This document shows, piece after piece, positions 23,821-33,428 of a stretch of DNA of 64,000 nucleotides. The notes beneath the pieces were generated by a model. That model had not been told where the DNA came from, did not search any database, and was given only the letters and a program-made list of their open reading frames with translations. How positions within the stretch are numbered: the stretch's first letter is position 1; each line of letters starts with the position of its first letter. Origin of the DNA: a virus; IMG/VR virus record IMGVR_UViG_3300035070_003528, positions 1 through 64,000 of that record, one strand, 5' to 3'. Position numbers and translations under genes: made by a program.

Positions 23821-26789
23821 GACATGCATGGTCACAGGCAGAACTTGATTTAGTAAGTAGTAAATGCCAACGAGCGAAATGGTATCTTGCTATTCATCGG
23901 CCGCAAATACTAGCCTACTACGAAGTTGTATCTACTCCAGTAGATCATCCTGTAAGCGCAATCGATGTGCTTAATGTATCAGGTAGCCAATTTGTTGATG
24001 GCGGTCACACCGTTTGGGTAGGAACAGCAAGTGGAGCAAGTGATTTAGGTGCAGTTCGCCTACGTCGCCCACCAAGCGAATGGGATGGGCCATTTATGCC
24101 TGTCATGGAAAGCGGCAGTGGACTTGTGCGCTGGAATGAAGCAACTCACATGACTGTTGTTGATGAGTATCGACCGTGGGTGAAGCACCCTAGATATAAT
24201 ACAGCAACGTCACAGTGGAATTGGGACTATGACTATACTGATGCTGGGCAGTTAAAAATATATCCACCAATGGCGGTAATGGGTGCGCCTTTTGTCGGGA
24301 TACTAAATAACAATCAAATCAGTGGTAGCTTTGTCGGTGAACACAGCTTGGCTTTCGATCAATCAATAAGCAGCTACACATGGACATTTCCTGACGGCCG
24401 TAACTATTCATACAACGGCACAGAAACCAGTCCACTTGTTGTTGGTTTTACTGGTGCAAGCCCATTTGGCAATTATGCAAAACTCGCCGTTGTTGATTCC
24501 GGTGCGGCTTCTCACGTTGGTAAGCGACTGATGTTTGCATTTGATGATTTGAGTTCATTGCCCCGTGTCGCATTTACTAGCATTACTGGTGGCAAAAATC
24601 AAGGTGGGTATGTTACTCAAATTCAAACATACGGTCTTGATGACACTAGCTTGCCGCCTGGAACAGAAATAATAATTTTTGAGGCAGCGAGTTATGGCAA
24701 CACAGCATGTGAAATGGGTGGGAATAGCCCGTTTCGACAAAACGTTGTGTTTAGGGGATGGATAACAAACGAACAAATAACCAAAGACCCCAATACTGGT
24801 ATGGCAATTATTACGGCCGAGACAATCGACGGCATAATGAAAAACCAGCCAAGTTACGACACATTTTATGTGCAAACAAGTCCAGTACCATCATCTAGCG
24901 AGATAATTGGCACATACAATTTGTCCCTTGACCGTGTTGCTTTTAATCACATGCGCTGGAGGTCTACGGTTGGCGATATTTGTGACTTCTATCCAGCAAG
25001 TGGATTGGCAATGAGTTTGCATCCTGTATACCAAAATCTTCCTCGTGGAAGTTGGTGGGAGCAACTTCGTACTAATTATTACGAACGCGGAATGCTGTGG
25101 GGTGTTGGCAGCGATATGCAGAGTAATATTTTTAGCTATGAAGATATTAATATCACCGGAACAAGTGCTAACTATACTGCATTCCCGCAATTTAACTCTC
25201 GTAACTTTGGTGGGCAAATCAGTATCGAGCGCGTTTACCACGATACGGCCGCACAGGTCAAAATGTACGCAGTTGCAAGTACAACTCCATTTGGCGCAGA
25301 ATCCCCTGGTAATGTACTTGGTTACGCTGGTGGTAATGTTGAGCACACACAGGGTTTGATGGTTGACACACAAGACCGTTTGATTACATGGAGCGGCAAC
25401 TGGAGAGCTAAACAAAATGCTGAATTTAAACGAGTTGTCACACCGCTGGCTGGGAATTTGCGTATTGACCCAATCCCCAATGCCATTATTCCATTCACGA
25501 TTGCATCAGATAGAAATGCACGTAAGTTGAATTGGAGCAACAAGTTGTTCATCCCGCAAGATGTGACAATTAATTACAACATCGGCCGTGGTGTAACAAC
25601 AGAATTAGTTTCCGAGGAAGTGGTAAACGGCAAAGGTGGTAGTTCGATAACATTTCCCGTAATAACGGCATTACCACCACCAGATCCAGAAGACAATCCA
25701 CCACCACCCGGCCCGTCTGTAGGCAGTGACGTTGTGTATGTTATGGGAGCAAACCATTTAGGACGGACTCGAAACTTCGGAGCTAATCATCCAGTTTGGG
25801 ACGATGTACCAATCCCATCAGTAACACGGTGTTATGATTTTATACTTGACCCGTGGAATCCCAAGAACGGGGGATGGCTATCCACAACCCAAGGCCTGTA
25901 TCGCACGAGTAACCTAGACAGTGCTGTTCCAAGTTGGACACAAGTATTGTCCAAGTCTGGAATAGAATCTAGCACGGGACGCAGCGACTATGGTTCTGGA
26001 TACAAGATAATTGGAAGCATTAACAAACAGGGCTACTTTGCGTTCTTCTTCCTTGTCTATACGGCTGGGGAGCAATACCTGTATTGTGCGTATACGTCAA
26101 ACAACGGGACAACTTGGGGATTCTCAGAAGTGAGCAACTTTAGCCTTGGAGACTGGGGTGGTGCGGCCGACTACGTTCCTCACCTTGTTAGCAACAATGT
26201 CGTTCTTTACGCAGCCGGGATTGAAGTAATTAACTCCCCAACTTCTGCTCGTCCAGAGGTTTTTAGATCCATGAACGGGGGGGTCACTTGGAGTAGCGTT
26301 GGATCAATCGGAAGTTTTGTTACCGCTGGGAACGCTACCCCATTTTCAGTCCATTGCCCTTACAACGACAATAGCGACGGTCTTGATGTATATGTAGCCA
26401 ATGTATTGGGTGTGTACAAGAGTATCAATGGCTCGACATTTAGTAGCTTGGGCATTACCCCTCAGACGAACATTAATCGAACTTCTATTGAGACATATAC
26501 CCAAGATCAAAAGATTGTGTACATTTGGGACAGCAGCGACAACATACGGGTATCGACGAATAATGCCATTAGTTTTGACACACGCGGTTCCGTTCCAGGT
26601 ACACTAAAAGCGGCTGGTGGGTTTCCGTTTAATTCACAACGATATTACGCAGTAAGTAATACTGGGATTTATGCGAGTTTTGATGGAGGAAACAGTTTCG
26701 TTGACAAAACAAACAACTTCCCTGTTTCAGAACTTAGTCCAAGCGCAAGTTACAACAAGGCAGTTATTGTGCCAGTGTGGGTGTCATGA
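23817..26789 (+). CDS. Tail-tip/fibre protein with Pro-rich hinge and beta-propeller
   Basis: 990 residues. Residues 1-610 are beta-rich tail-hub-like sequence. A proline hinge (PPPDPEDNPPPPGP, about 615-635) leads to a C-terminal domain (640-990) with repeated Asp-box-like turns (SNNGTTWGF, NGGVTWSS, SFDGGNSF) and blades ending in Y-R/K-S-x-N. This is the pattern of sortilin/BNR beta-propellers, which bind sugars or proteins, so the domain is a good receptor-binding candidate. Confidence 0.7.
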   Translation: MRHAWSQAELDLVSSKCQRAKWYLAIHRPQILAYYEVVSTPVDHPVSAIDVLNVSGSQFVDGGHTVWVGTASGASDLGAVRLRRPPSEWDGPFMPVMESGSGLVRWNEATHMTVVDEYRPWVKHPRYNTATSQWNWDYDYTDAGQLKIYPPMAVMGAPFVGILNNNQISGSFVGEHSLAFDQSISSYTWTFPDGRNYSYNGTETSPLVVGFTGASPFGNYAKLAVVDSGAASHVGKRLMFAFDDLSSLPRVAFTSITGGKNQGGYVTQIQTYGLDDTSLPPGTEIIIFEAASYGNTACEMGGNSPFRQNVVFRGWITNEQITKDPNTGMAIITAETIDGIMKNQPSYDTFYVQTSPVPSSSEIIGTYNLSLDRVAFNHMRWRSTVGDICDFYPASGLAMSLHPVYQNLPRGSWWEQLRTNYYERGMLWGVGSDMQSNIFSYEDINITGTSANYTAFPQFNSRNFGGQISIERVYHDTAAQVKMYAVASTTPFGAESPGNVLGYAGGNVEHTQGLMVDTQDRLITWSGNWRAKQNAEFKRVVTPLAGNLRIDPIPNAIIPFTIASDRNARKLNWSNKLFIPQDVTINYNIGRGVTTELVSEEVVNGKGGSSITFPVITALPPPDPEDNPPPPGPSVGSDVVYVMGANHLGRTRNFGANHPVWDDVPIPSVTRCYDFILDPWNPKNGGWLSTTQGLYRTSNLDSAVPSWTQVLSKSGIESSTGRSDYGSGYKIIGSINKQGYFAFFFLVYTAGEQYLYCAYTSNNGTTWGFSEVSNFSLGDWGGAADYVPHLVSNNVVLYAAGIEVINSPTSARPEVFRSMNGGVTWSSVGSIGSFVTAGNATPFSVHCPYNDNSDGLDVYVANVLGVYKSINGSTFSSLGITPQTNINRTSIETYTQDQKIVYIWDSSDNIRVSTNNAISFDTRGSVPGTLKAAGGFPFNSQRYYAVSNTGIYASFDGGNSFVDKTNNFPVSELSPSASYNKAVIVPVWVS

Positions 26790-27430
26790 AGATAGATTGC
26801 TTGTGTATTACAACCAGCCGAAGGAAGACGTTTAAGAATTGGGTTCTATGGAATTACCTAAAACAAAACTACGCAAATAAACGCCTTGTTGTAATAAGCG
26901 ATGATGATGATTGGCCTGAGTGGGTTGATTTCATGTATGCACACATTGATGAGCCAATTCCGGTTAAACGCAACATGGCAATGAGTGTCGCGTCTGGTGA
27001 TGTGATTACATGGTTTGACGACGACGATTGGCAGCACGTTAATAAATTAAAAATAATAGCAGAAAACATAGAGCTACTAACAATGGTGGGATGCAGTCAC
27101 TCGTTCTTTTACGAGCCAATTACACAAAAAGCGACTTATGTTGACACCGGAACTGTGCCGATATTCAACAGCCTTGGCTTGATGAGGTACGGTCTACCAG
27201 CGTTTGCTGAACATATGATACAATACAGTGACACGGATTGGATTAATAAATTACTTGCGTATCGTAGTGTTGTAATAAGCGAAACAATGATGTTCTTTTG
27301 GATTACGCATCAACACAACATTAGTAATCCAATTAATAAAATAAAACCGAATGAGAAGATGAACTACTATCTTGATGGAGAATCATGGCAACAATTGAAG
27401 AAGCTCGCTCTGCGCTTGCAAACCGCTTAG
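26786..27430 (+). CDS. GT-A glycosyltransferase inside the tail operon
   Basis: About 214 residues from ATG 26786 (ATGA overlap; the GTG at 26777 is less likely). Short family-2 fold with LVVISDDDDWPEW, an R-N-M-A-M segment typical of the sugar-nucleotide site and a DxD metal motif in WFDDDDWQ (about 75-82). It lies between two fibre-type genes, so it may glycosylate a tail fibre. It overlaps the next gene by 46 bases. Confidence 0.8.
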   Translation: MKIDCLCITTSRRKTFKNWVLWNYLKQNYANKRLVVISDDDDWPEWVDFMYAHIDEPIPVKRNMAMSVASGDVITWFDDDDWQHVNKLKIIAENIELLTMVGCSHSFFYEPITQKATYVDTGTVPIFNSLGLMRYGLPAFAEHMIQYSDTDWINKLLAYRSVVISETMMFFWITHQHNISNPINKIKPNEKMNYYLDGESWQQLKKLALRLQTA

Positions 27431-30390
27431 GGCAATATAAAAAACAAACACCAGTTCGTGTAGCATTTTTAGGTGATGGCCGTGGGAACGCAGCTAGTAA
27501 TATGGTTCCGCCTGGAGAGCCCGACAAATACTGGGCTAGAGAAAGCATCGATGGCGACAAGCCGTTCAAGGTGATTAATCGCAGTCCAAATTTTACCCCA
27601 GCATTTAATTTACCCGTTCTACTTGGCTATCCAGAGGACGATCCAGACCAAGAACAGGTTATGGGTATTCACCGTGGATTGGTTCAATTTAGTATTGGCA
27701 ATGCTGGTTCGGCAATAAGTGGCACTGCCCCGCACCACACGAAGCATGAATGGGGCGGCGGTGACGAGGTGTATGTAGACCCTCGCATGTTCAAGCCTGG
27801 GTTAATCAAGCCGACTTCACCAGCCTCAATGTATGTCAAGGTACTGGCTTTTCAACACTATTATAATACATGGCAACGGTATGATGGTGGCACATCACCG
27901 AATCTAGCCCAATACGTTCCCGCATCAGATTATCGTTATGTGCTGCTTACGCTTGACCCAGACACTAATCAATTGTGCGTTCGCCCCGGTAGTGTCTTTA
28001 CGCCCGATCTGAGCATTGATAGCATTATTAGCAATCAGGCGACAAATACATTTCGGCACATACCTACCCCACCTGGAAATGAAATTCCACTTGGGGTCGC
28101 ATTGCTTGAGCCTGGTACGACAAAAATAGATTGGAACACCAATGGCGTAAATAACTTGCTTCCAATGCGAGTTCTGTTGAGTTCGCCAACGAGAGAAATA
28201 AACGAACGCCTCAGCTTGCTTGAATCGGCGACTGGAGTCAGTAGCTTACCATCAACAGGCGCAGCTAACTCTATTCAATCCGATTTATTACCAGCGCGTA
28301 TAGATGGCAACATTACGCGAATTGTACTTAACCGCAATAGTACATCAGCCGCATTGCCGACTCTTTTTGTCGGAGAGCTTGGTTTTGTAAATAATTCTCC
28401 AGTTCAACTCGTTCTTGGCACAGCAAGCGGCAATGCTGTATTTAGCTCTGGTGGTGGGGCATCAGTGCTAGATGACTTGGCAGACGTGCGCATCGAAGAC
28501 CTGCTTGGGAACCGGGCGTTTATGTTCGACAGCGGGGCAAACATTTGGACATCAACAAGCGTACTTACTGTTCCCGTTTTGTCTGGGATAGGCTATATAT
28601 TCAACGAGACACAGACGGGAATATATACAAAAAACGTACCGCTTATAGTTTACGATGGTGGATTTAATGAAATACTAACCGTAGGGTACGCTGGGGAGTC
28701 AGGCCAACTGGAATATAACCCAAGTCAGGCGGATAATAGATTTATCTTTTGGAATAGCAGCGGTATATCGGCCGAATTCGATTCTAATACAAATACGGCT
28801 CGTCTAGCGACAATCAATTCGCCGTCTGCAATCGATATACAATACGATAGCGACAAGGTGTTGTTAAATTCTCAATCAGGCACAATGGCTGAATTAGATG
28901 CTACAAACGATTTGTTTAGATTTGCCACGGAAAGTTCGCCAAGTGCATTAGCAATAAACTACGCAAATAATAACATTGCATTCGCGGTTGATAACGTTCG
29001 TTTTGAAACAACGAATGCCAGTTGTGCGTTGGGTATAAACTACGCAGAAGACTCTATTATTGTGGCAAGCGGCGTTAATTTATACAAATTTGGGACAAGT
29101 AATGTAGATGGCGACAGCTTTGTGTTTTTCGCTGGTGGTCATGGGTTTCATGTTGGTGGTTCTCCAACTCCATCAAGTATAGTCGAGAGATTAACTTTAC
29201 ATGAGGTTGATTTGCGTGGTTTGGTTATGTCATCCCGCTCTAGACAAAGTGGCGGGGGGGAATTATTTAGATTCGTAAAATACGGGCGCAACCCAAGTCT
29301 CCCAGTCGATACGTCCTATATGATAGAAACGGTGAATCAGATAGATCCAACAACAAGTAGCGAAGATGCCGAATGGACTATTCAAACACGTGTTGCTGGC
29401 ACAATGGGAAGCCGGTTGCGTATAGGCGTGTCCGAAACCGAGATAAATGGAGCAAGAGCAGACCACGATACCAAAATAGCAACAAGCGCAAATGCTAGTA
29501 TGTTTGTTGTGGACAGTGGACTGGGCGCAGTTCAAATTGGAACGTCTGCTGCTGGACAGATTGCTGATTTCAGAGACCATTTGATTGAATTTAATAAGAA
29601 TCAAAATGATATTGATACGGTTATTAGAACGTCTGGTAATGCCAGTATGTTTGTTGTGGATGCGGGAAATAATAGGATTGGGATTGGCACGGCAACGCCT
29701 GGTTTTGACTTAGAATTAAGAAAAGACACTAACGGACTAACTGCGTTTCAAATCACAAACAATACAGTCGGGACTGATTCGCTGGCGCAGTACAGGCTGG
29801 CGACCGGAAGCAGCGCCTATGCTATCGGCCTAGCTAGTTCTGCAATCTCTGGTGCGTTAGGAGATTATGCGGGGTACGGGTTTTTTGATGCGAATTCATT
29901 TATGACAGGATTGGCAATCGCAGCAACAGCAACAAACGGAGTAGTTGATATTAGAACGGGGGGAAGAAACCTTTCCAATAGAAAGGTAATTGTCGGCAAT
30001 GGAATTCAAGTTGGCACTCCAACGGGTGGTGACAAGGGCGTTGGGACAATCAACGTATCAGGAAATGTGTATAAGAACAACTCGCTGTACAACAATCCAG
30101 ATTACGCTTTTTTCAATTATTTTCACGGGCATAATGGGCCATTTTCAAACAACCCAGGAGCAAGAGAATATGCTGGGCTTTTGCCAATTGATCAATTAAA
30201 AGAGTATGTAAGCAAAACCTATCATTTGCCAGGGAGAAACGACAATGAGCCTATGGGGATTTTCGACATGGCTGACATCGCACAGCAATGGATAGAAGAA
30301 CTGTCTTTGTATATAATAGAATTAAATGATCGAGTAAGACATATGGAATCTTTATTATTAGATAAGGGTATAGTTATAAACAAAAGGTAA
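27385..30390 (+). CDS. Tail fibre protein with C-terminal trimerisation region
   Basis: 1,001 residues. Residues about 1-290 are globular and end in a LSLLESATG helix. The middle has many short beta-helix repeats such as SPSAIDIQYDS, SPSALAINYAN and SCALGINYAE, and a duplicated SANASMFVVD / SGNASMFVVD pair. NRIGIGTATPG is a typical fibre signature. The C-terminus (PDYAFFNYF, KTYHLPG, IEELSLYIIELNDRV) matches the chaperone-like ending of many tail fibres. GGAG precedes the ATG. Confidence 0.8.
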   Translation: MATIEEARSALANRLGQYKKQTPVRVAFLGDGRGNAASNMVPPGEPDKYWARESIDGDKPFKVINRSPNFTPAFNLPVLLGYPEDDPDQEQVMGIHRGLVQFSIGNAGSAISGTAPHHTKHEWGGGDEVYVDPRMFKPGLIKPTSPASMYVKVLAFQHYYNTWQRYDGGTSPNLAQYVPASDYRYVLLTLDPDTNQLCVRPGSVFTPDLSIDSIISNQATNTFRHIPTPPGNEIPLGVALLEPGTTKIDWNTNGVNNLLPMRVLLSSPTREINERLSLLESATGVSSLPSTGAANSIQSDLLPARIDGNITRIVLNRNSTSAALPTLFVGELGFVNNSPVQLVLGTASGNAVFSSGGGASVLDDLADVRIEDLLGNRAFMFDSGANIWTSTSVLTVPVLSGIGYIFNETQTGIYTKNVPLIVYDGGFNEILTVGYAGESGQLEYNPSQADNRFIFWNSSGISAEFDSNTNTARLATINSPSAIDIQYDSDKVLLNSQSGTMAELDATNDLFRFATESSPSALAINYANNNIAFAVDNVRFETTNASCALGINYAEDSIIVASGVNLYKFGTSNVDGDSFVFFAGGHGFHVGGSPTPSSIVERLTLHEVDLRGLVMSSRSRQSGGGELFRFVKYGRNPSLPVDTSYMIETVNQIDPTTSSEDAEWTIQTRVAGTMGSRLRIGVSETEINGARADHDTKIATSANASMFVVDSGLGAVQIGTSAAGQIADFRDHLIEFNKNQNDIDTVIRTSGNASMFVVDAGNNRIGIGTATPGFDLELRKDTNGLTAFQITNNTVGTDSLAQYRLATGSSAYAIGLASSAISGALGDYAGYGFFDANSFMTGLAIAATATNGVVDIRTGGRNLSNRKVIVGNGIQVGTPTGGDKGVGTINVSGNVYKNNSLYNNPDYAFFNYFHGHNGPFSNNPGAREYAGLLPIDQLKEYVSKTYHLPGRNDNEPMGIFDMADIAQQWIEELSLYIIELNDRVRHMESLLLDKGIVINKR

Positions 30391-30397
30391 ACAACCA

Positions 30398-31018
30398 ATG
30401 AGTAATACAAGTTTGACAAATTACAGTCTACAATCGATACTTCCAAAAGATGTGTCTGGATACAAGTTCATGGCATGGGTGAGATCGGATGCGTCCGTTG
30501 CACCGTTTACGCTGCCACGAGGAATCGGTACGTCAGTCAATGATAGTGGTTATATGTTTAGCAGCTTAGGAGTTGGGGTACATTCTGGTCTATCACCCGT
30601 AAGAAGTCTAGACCCGCTAATGACATTGGGTGGTGTTTACATAGAGAACATCAATGCCGCAACACCGGCCTCTCCTGTAGCATCTGGGCAAGCTAAATTT
30701 ATCACCGCCACTGAATTGGGTGAAATTCATGCGATTCCAGCAGCGAAGACAGCCAGCCAGGTGAGTACATCAGCAAATGCGCTAAAAACAACCAGTGGTA
30801 TTCTTTACGCAATCCACTTAGCGGCAAGCAATGTAAATGTTGGCAGTGTATTCCAGGCTAGGGATTTTGATCGGGATATGTTTACAATAATCGCGCCACA
30901 AAGCAGTTTTACACACGAGGTAATAATTCCTAGTGGTGGCATCGCATTTGGAACATCGTTGCTACATGCGCAAACAATCAGTGGTGGTGCGGCTAGCATG
31001 ACATTTGTGTTTCGTTAA
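30398..31018 (+). CDS. Small structural protein at the end of the tail operon
   Basis: 206 residues, Ser/Ala/Gly-rich, predicted beta. It has the composition of virion proteins and ends the tail operon. Its TAA overlaps the stop of the convergent glycan operon at TTAA (31,015-31,018). No family recognised. Confidence 0.5.
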   Translation: MSNTSLTNYSLQSILPKDVSGYKFMAWVRSDASVAPFTLPRGIGTSVNDSGYMFSSLGVGVHSGLSPVRSLDPLMTLGGVYIENINAATPASPVASGQAKFITATELGEIHAIPAAKTASQVSTSANALKTTSGILYAIHLAASNVNVGSVFQARDFDRDMFTIIAPQSSFTHEVIIPSGGIAFGTSLLHAQTISGGAASMTFVFR

Positions 31019-31512
31019 GTTATTACAAGTTCTGGGAATAGTTCTTGTATCCAAGGTTGTGTTAGAATTATATTAATCGCCTCTCTAACACAACCTTCTC
31101 CACCTTTTTTAGCCAGCACAATAATACCGTCAATTGATTTTACTTCATCTTCGGCATCGGCAGGGCAGAAGGCTAGTGTAGCATTTTGTAGTAGTTCCAA
31201 ATCTGGTACGTCATCAGAAATGGCAATATACTTTGTGGGGTGTTCATGAATAAACTTCGCCTCGACCAACCATGCTATTTCTGCATATTTATTACCAACT
31301 CCCAATGAGCAAGTTATTTGCAGTTTATTTGCGCGATGTTTAATTGATTGATCGTTTTCTCCAGACATGATAAATGGGACAATATTAGTTCTTTCTTTTA
31401 GTAATTGGAATCCATGCCCATCCCTCACAGAGAACCATCTTTCTTTGTTGGGATAAGATACCGTTCCGTCCGTCATCACCCCGTCCGCGTCAACTATCAT
31501 TGGAATCGTCAT
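31015..31512 (-). CDS. KdsC-like HAD phosphatase
   Basis: About 165 residues from ATG 31512, after GGGAG. The nucleophile motif DADGVMTDG (Asp in DxD), FIMSGEN and a late DDVPDLELL metal motif define the C0-type HAD phosphatase family of KdsC and the phosphatase domains of sialic-acid pathways, which removes the phosphate from 8- or 9-phosphorylated ulosonic acids. Presence here suggests that at least one synthase in the operon makes a phosphorylated acid. Last gene of the operon. Confidence 0.8.
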   Translation of the reverse strand: MTIPMIVDADGVMTDGTVSYPNKERWFSVRDGHGFQLLKERTNIVPFIMSGENDQSIKHRANKLQITCSLGVGNKYAEIAWLVEAKFIHEHPTKYIAISDDVPDLELLQNATLAFCPADAEDEVKSIDGIIVLAKKGGEGCVREAINIILTQPWIQELFPELVIT

Positions 31513-31690
31513 CATCGTTCTCCCAAATCTGCTCAAATTCATCGAATCTGCACAGTTCTATTTTTTCTTCACCGTAATGAATACCCTTGAAATACGCAAA
31601 TAAACTGTGCGGAGATGATTCCCCGACCTTTTTCACTTCGGTTCCTTCATCAAAAAAAGTATGCGGCCGTGCGATATAAATTACTGTCAT
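31490..31690 (-). CDS. Unknown small acidic protein
   Basis: 66 residues, ending in a run of Asp (ENDDDDSND). It overlaps the phosphatase start. The N-terminus MTVIYIARPHTF is strand-like. No family recognised. Confidence 0.45.
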   Translation of the reverse strand: MTVIYIARPHTFFDEGTEVKKVGESSPHSLFAYFKGIHYGEEKIELCRFDEFEQIWENDDDDSNDS

Positions 31691-32506
31691 TTATCCTCTC
31701 AGTTTTTCACGTACTGGAATCTCACTCGGATAAACTCGCTTAACTCCATCACCAAAGATGACTGGAATCTTATTCCGTTCTCGCGCAATTAATTCCAATC
31801 CCTTTTGCTCTAACGATGCCGCCTGATCTGTTCCAGGTAACGACCGATCTAACGTAGCGTGTGCTTCAATACCCCATGCGCCCATTGCTATTCCATATAT
31901 ACTGGACATAGGACTCGATGAGTGATTCGAGTAACCGACTGGTAATGAATATCGTTGTCTTAGTGTATTAATTACATTAAGGTTAATTTCGTTATCAGCA
32001 ACAGGATAGCTGCTCGTGCAGTGCATTAGAATAAGATTATATCCATTTGGAAACAACTTTACAGCATGATCGATTTCTTCAATGGTTGACATGCCAGTTG
32101 ATAAGATAATTGGAATACCCGTATCAATCGATGCGTTCAGCAGCGCATCATTTACTAGCAATGCACTAGGGATTTTAATGAACGGGGGATGGTATTTCGC
32201 TAATTTCTCTAGACTAGGAATATCCCACACAGAAGCGAATGCTTGTCCAGCGTATTGCTTCATCCATAGATTTAGCTGGTCGTCATTGATTTCAATTCGC
32301 TCTTTATATTCGATGTATGTCATTGGCGTACCGTCGAACCATTCTCGTGGTTTATTCCATTGATCTTTTGGCACACATAGTCGCGGGGTGCGAAGCTGTA
32401 TTTTAACGTAGTCAAAATTTGCATCTAATGACATATTAGATAGTTTGATTAAATTCTTAAAACTGCCGTTGTGATTCAAACCCAATTCAGAAATCAACTT
32501 AGTCAT
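31691..32506 (-). CDS. Nonulosonate synthase (NeuB family), copy 1
   Basis: 271 residues: TIM barrel only, without the C-terminal antifreeze-like domain of classical NeuB. Signatures: ISELGLNHNGS (PEP-binding start), FIKIPSALLV, ILSTGMSTIEEI, LMHCTSSYP, GYSNHS and EAHATLDRSLPGTDQAASLE. It condenses PEP with an N-acetylmannosamine-like sugar. The DRSLPGTDQ motif is the normal NeuB/LegI/KDN type. With the adjacent phosphatase, a 9-phosphate product is possible. Confidence 0.85.
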   Translation of the reverse strand: MTKLISELGLNHNGSFKNLIKLSNMSLDANFDYVKIQLRTPRLCVPKDQWNKPREWFDGTPMTYIEYKERIEINDDQLNLWMKQYAGQAFASVWDIPSLEKLAKYHPPFIKIPSALLVNDALLNASIDTGIPIILSTGMSTIEEIDHAVKLFPNGYNLILMHCTSSYPVADNEINLNVINTLRQRYSLPVGYSNHSSSPMSSIYGIAMGAWGIEAHATLDRSLPGTDQAASLEQKGLELIARERNKIPVIFGDGVKRVYPSEIPVREKLRG

Positions 32507-33186
32507 TTTATCACCTTTGCTCTAAATTCAACACGGCCGTCATCCATATCCAAATAAGCCGCCTCGTACCCCTCGTAAGAACATGCTTTGATTAACTCAA
32601 GTACCAACATCGCAGAATATGCAGTTCGCTCATCGTCTTTAAACATTTCGTTCAGCGTTGTACCAAGATCGTGCGCCCCACGAAATTCTTTCAACGTATG
32701 AACAACGTCAATGTTTTGCTCAATATCAATGGGTGTAAAATCGCCCTCTGAGATGAGTTCTGCAACATTGTGTAGGAAAGTAGGCAATTCGTCGAAAAGT
32801 CTCTGTTGTAGTGTTTCCGCGGTGTCAGATAGGCGCACAGGAACAGGATGTTGGAGATAAATATCACCACGATCTATTTTGGCCGTCATGCGGTGAGCCG
32901 TCCAGCCACTTCCTTCGCCAGTTAGAACAGCCCAGAAGTTAGGGAAACTACCACGATGGTGCGGTAATAAACTTGGGTGAATATTTATTGTGCCAAGTCT
33001 TGGAATATCAAATTCGTTGTTTTTAATAATACGATTGTAGAGCAGGGAGACAACCAAATCATATGAAGGATTTACAAGACTATGATCCTCTAGATATTGA
33101 ATATCATGTCCCATTTCTCTTAATTCCTGCAAAAACGCTGCTCGTATAGCCGAGTATTTCTTTTGAGTTAATATTCCTATTTTCAT
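32503..33186 (-). CDS. Sugar N-formyltransferase
   Basis: About 227 residues from ATG 33186 (ATGA coupling). The formyltransferase core NIHPSLLPHHRG includes the catalytic Asn68 and His70, and GWTAHRMTAKIDRGD supplies the Asp. It uses N10-formyl-tetrahydrofolate to formylate an amino group. No acetyltransferase of the PseH type is in the operon, so this enzyme probably formylates the C4 amine of the PseC product. Methionyl-tRNA formyltransferase is excluded by length and context. Confidence 0.8.
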   Translation of the reverse strand: MKIGILTQKKYSAIRAAFLQELREMGHDIQYLEDHSLVNPSYDLVVSLLYNRIIKNNEFDIPRLGTINIHPSLLPHHRGSFPNFWAVLTGEGSGWTAHRMTAKIDRGDIYLQHPVPVRLSDTAETLQQRLFDELPTFLHNVAELISEGDFTPIDIEQNIDVVHTLKEFRGAHDLGTTLNEMFKDDERTAYSAMLVLELIKACSYEGYEAAYLDMDDGRVEFRAKVIK

Positions 33187-33428
33187 TCTACCCACAATTT
33201 TCCCTGTTTCATGATAACAACACCACTCCCACCAGATGTAATCGTTGCAATAGATCCATCATCATAATATGTTTGAGTATCAGACATCCATTCTTTGCAG
33301 TTTGGGCAAATATCTATAGCAATTTCTCTTTTGTAAATTTCGTACCACACTTTTTTGCTTTCTCGTTCATTAAACATAAATGTATGGCAACATTTTCTAC
33401 AGGTTATTTTATAATTGAAGTCGATCAT
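33183..33428 (-). CDS. Small zinc-ribbon protein
   Basis: 81 residues: CRKCC near the N-terminus and CPNC near the middle form a four-Cys zinc ribbon; then a Gly-rich strand region. It lies between the formyltransferase and synthase 2 genes with overlaps on both sides. Function unknown. Confidence 0.5.
   Translation of the reverse strand: MIDFNYKITCRKCCHTFMFNERESKKVWYEIYKREIAIDICPNCKEWMSDTQTYYDDGSIATITSGGSGVVIMKQGKLWVE

Noticed and set aside
24555-25552. Minus-strand frames within the 990-residue tail gene
   Set aside because: They are Cys/His/Thr-rich shadow frames without ribosome sites in a strongly coding plus-strand gene.
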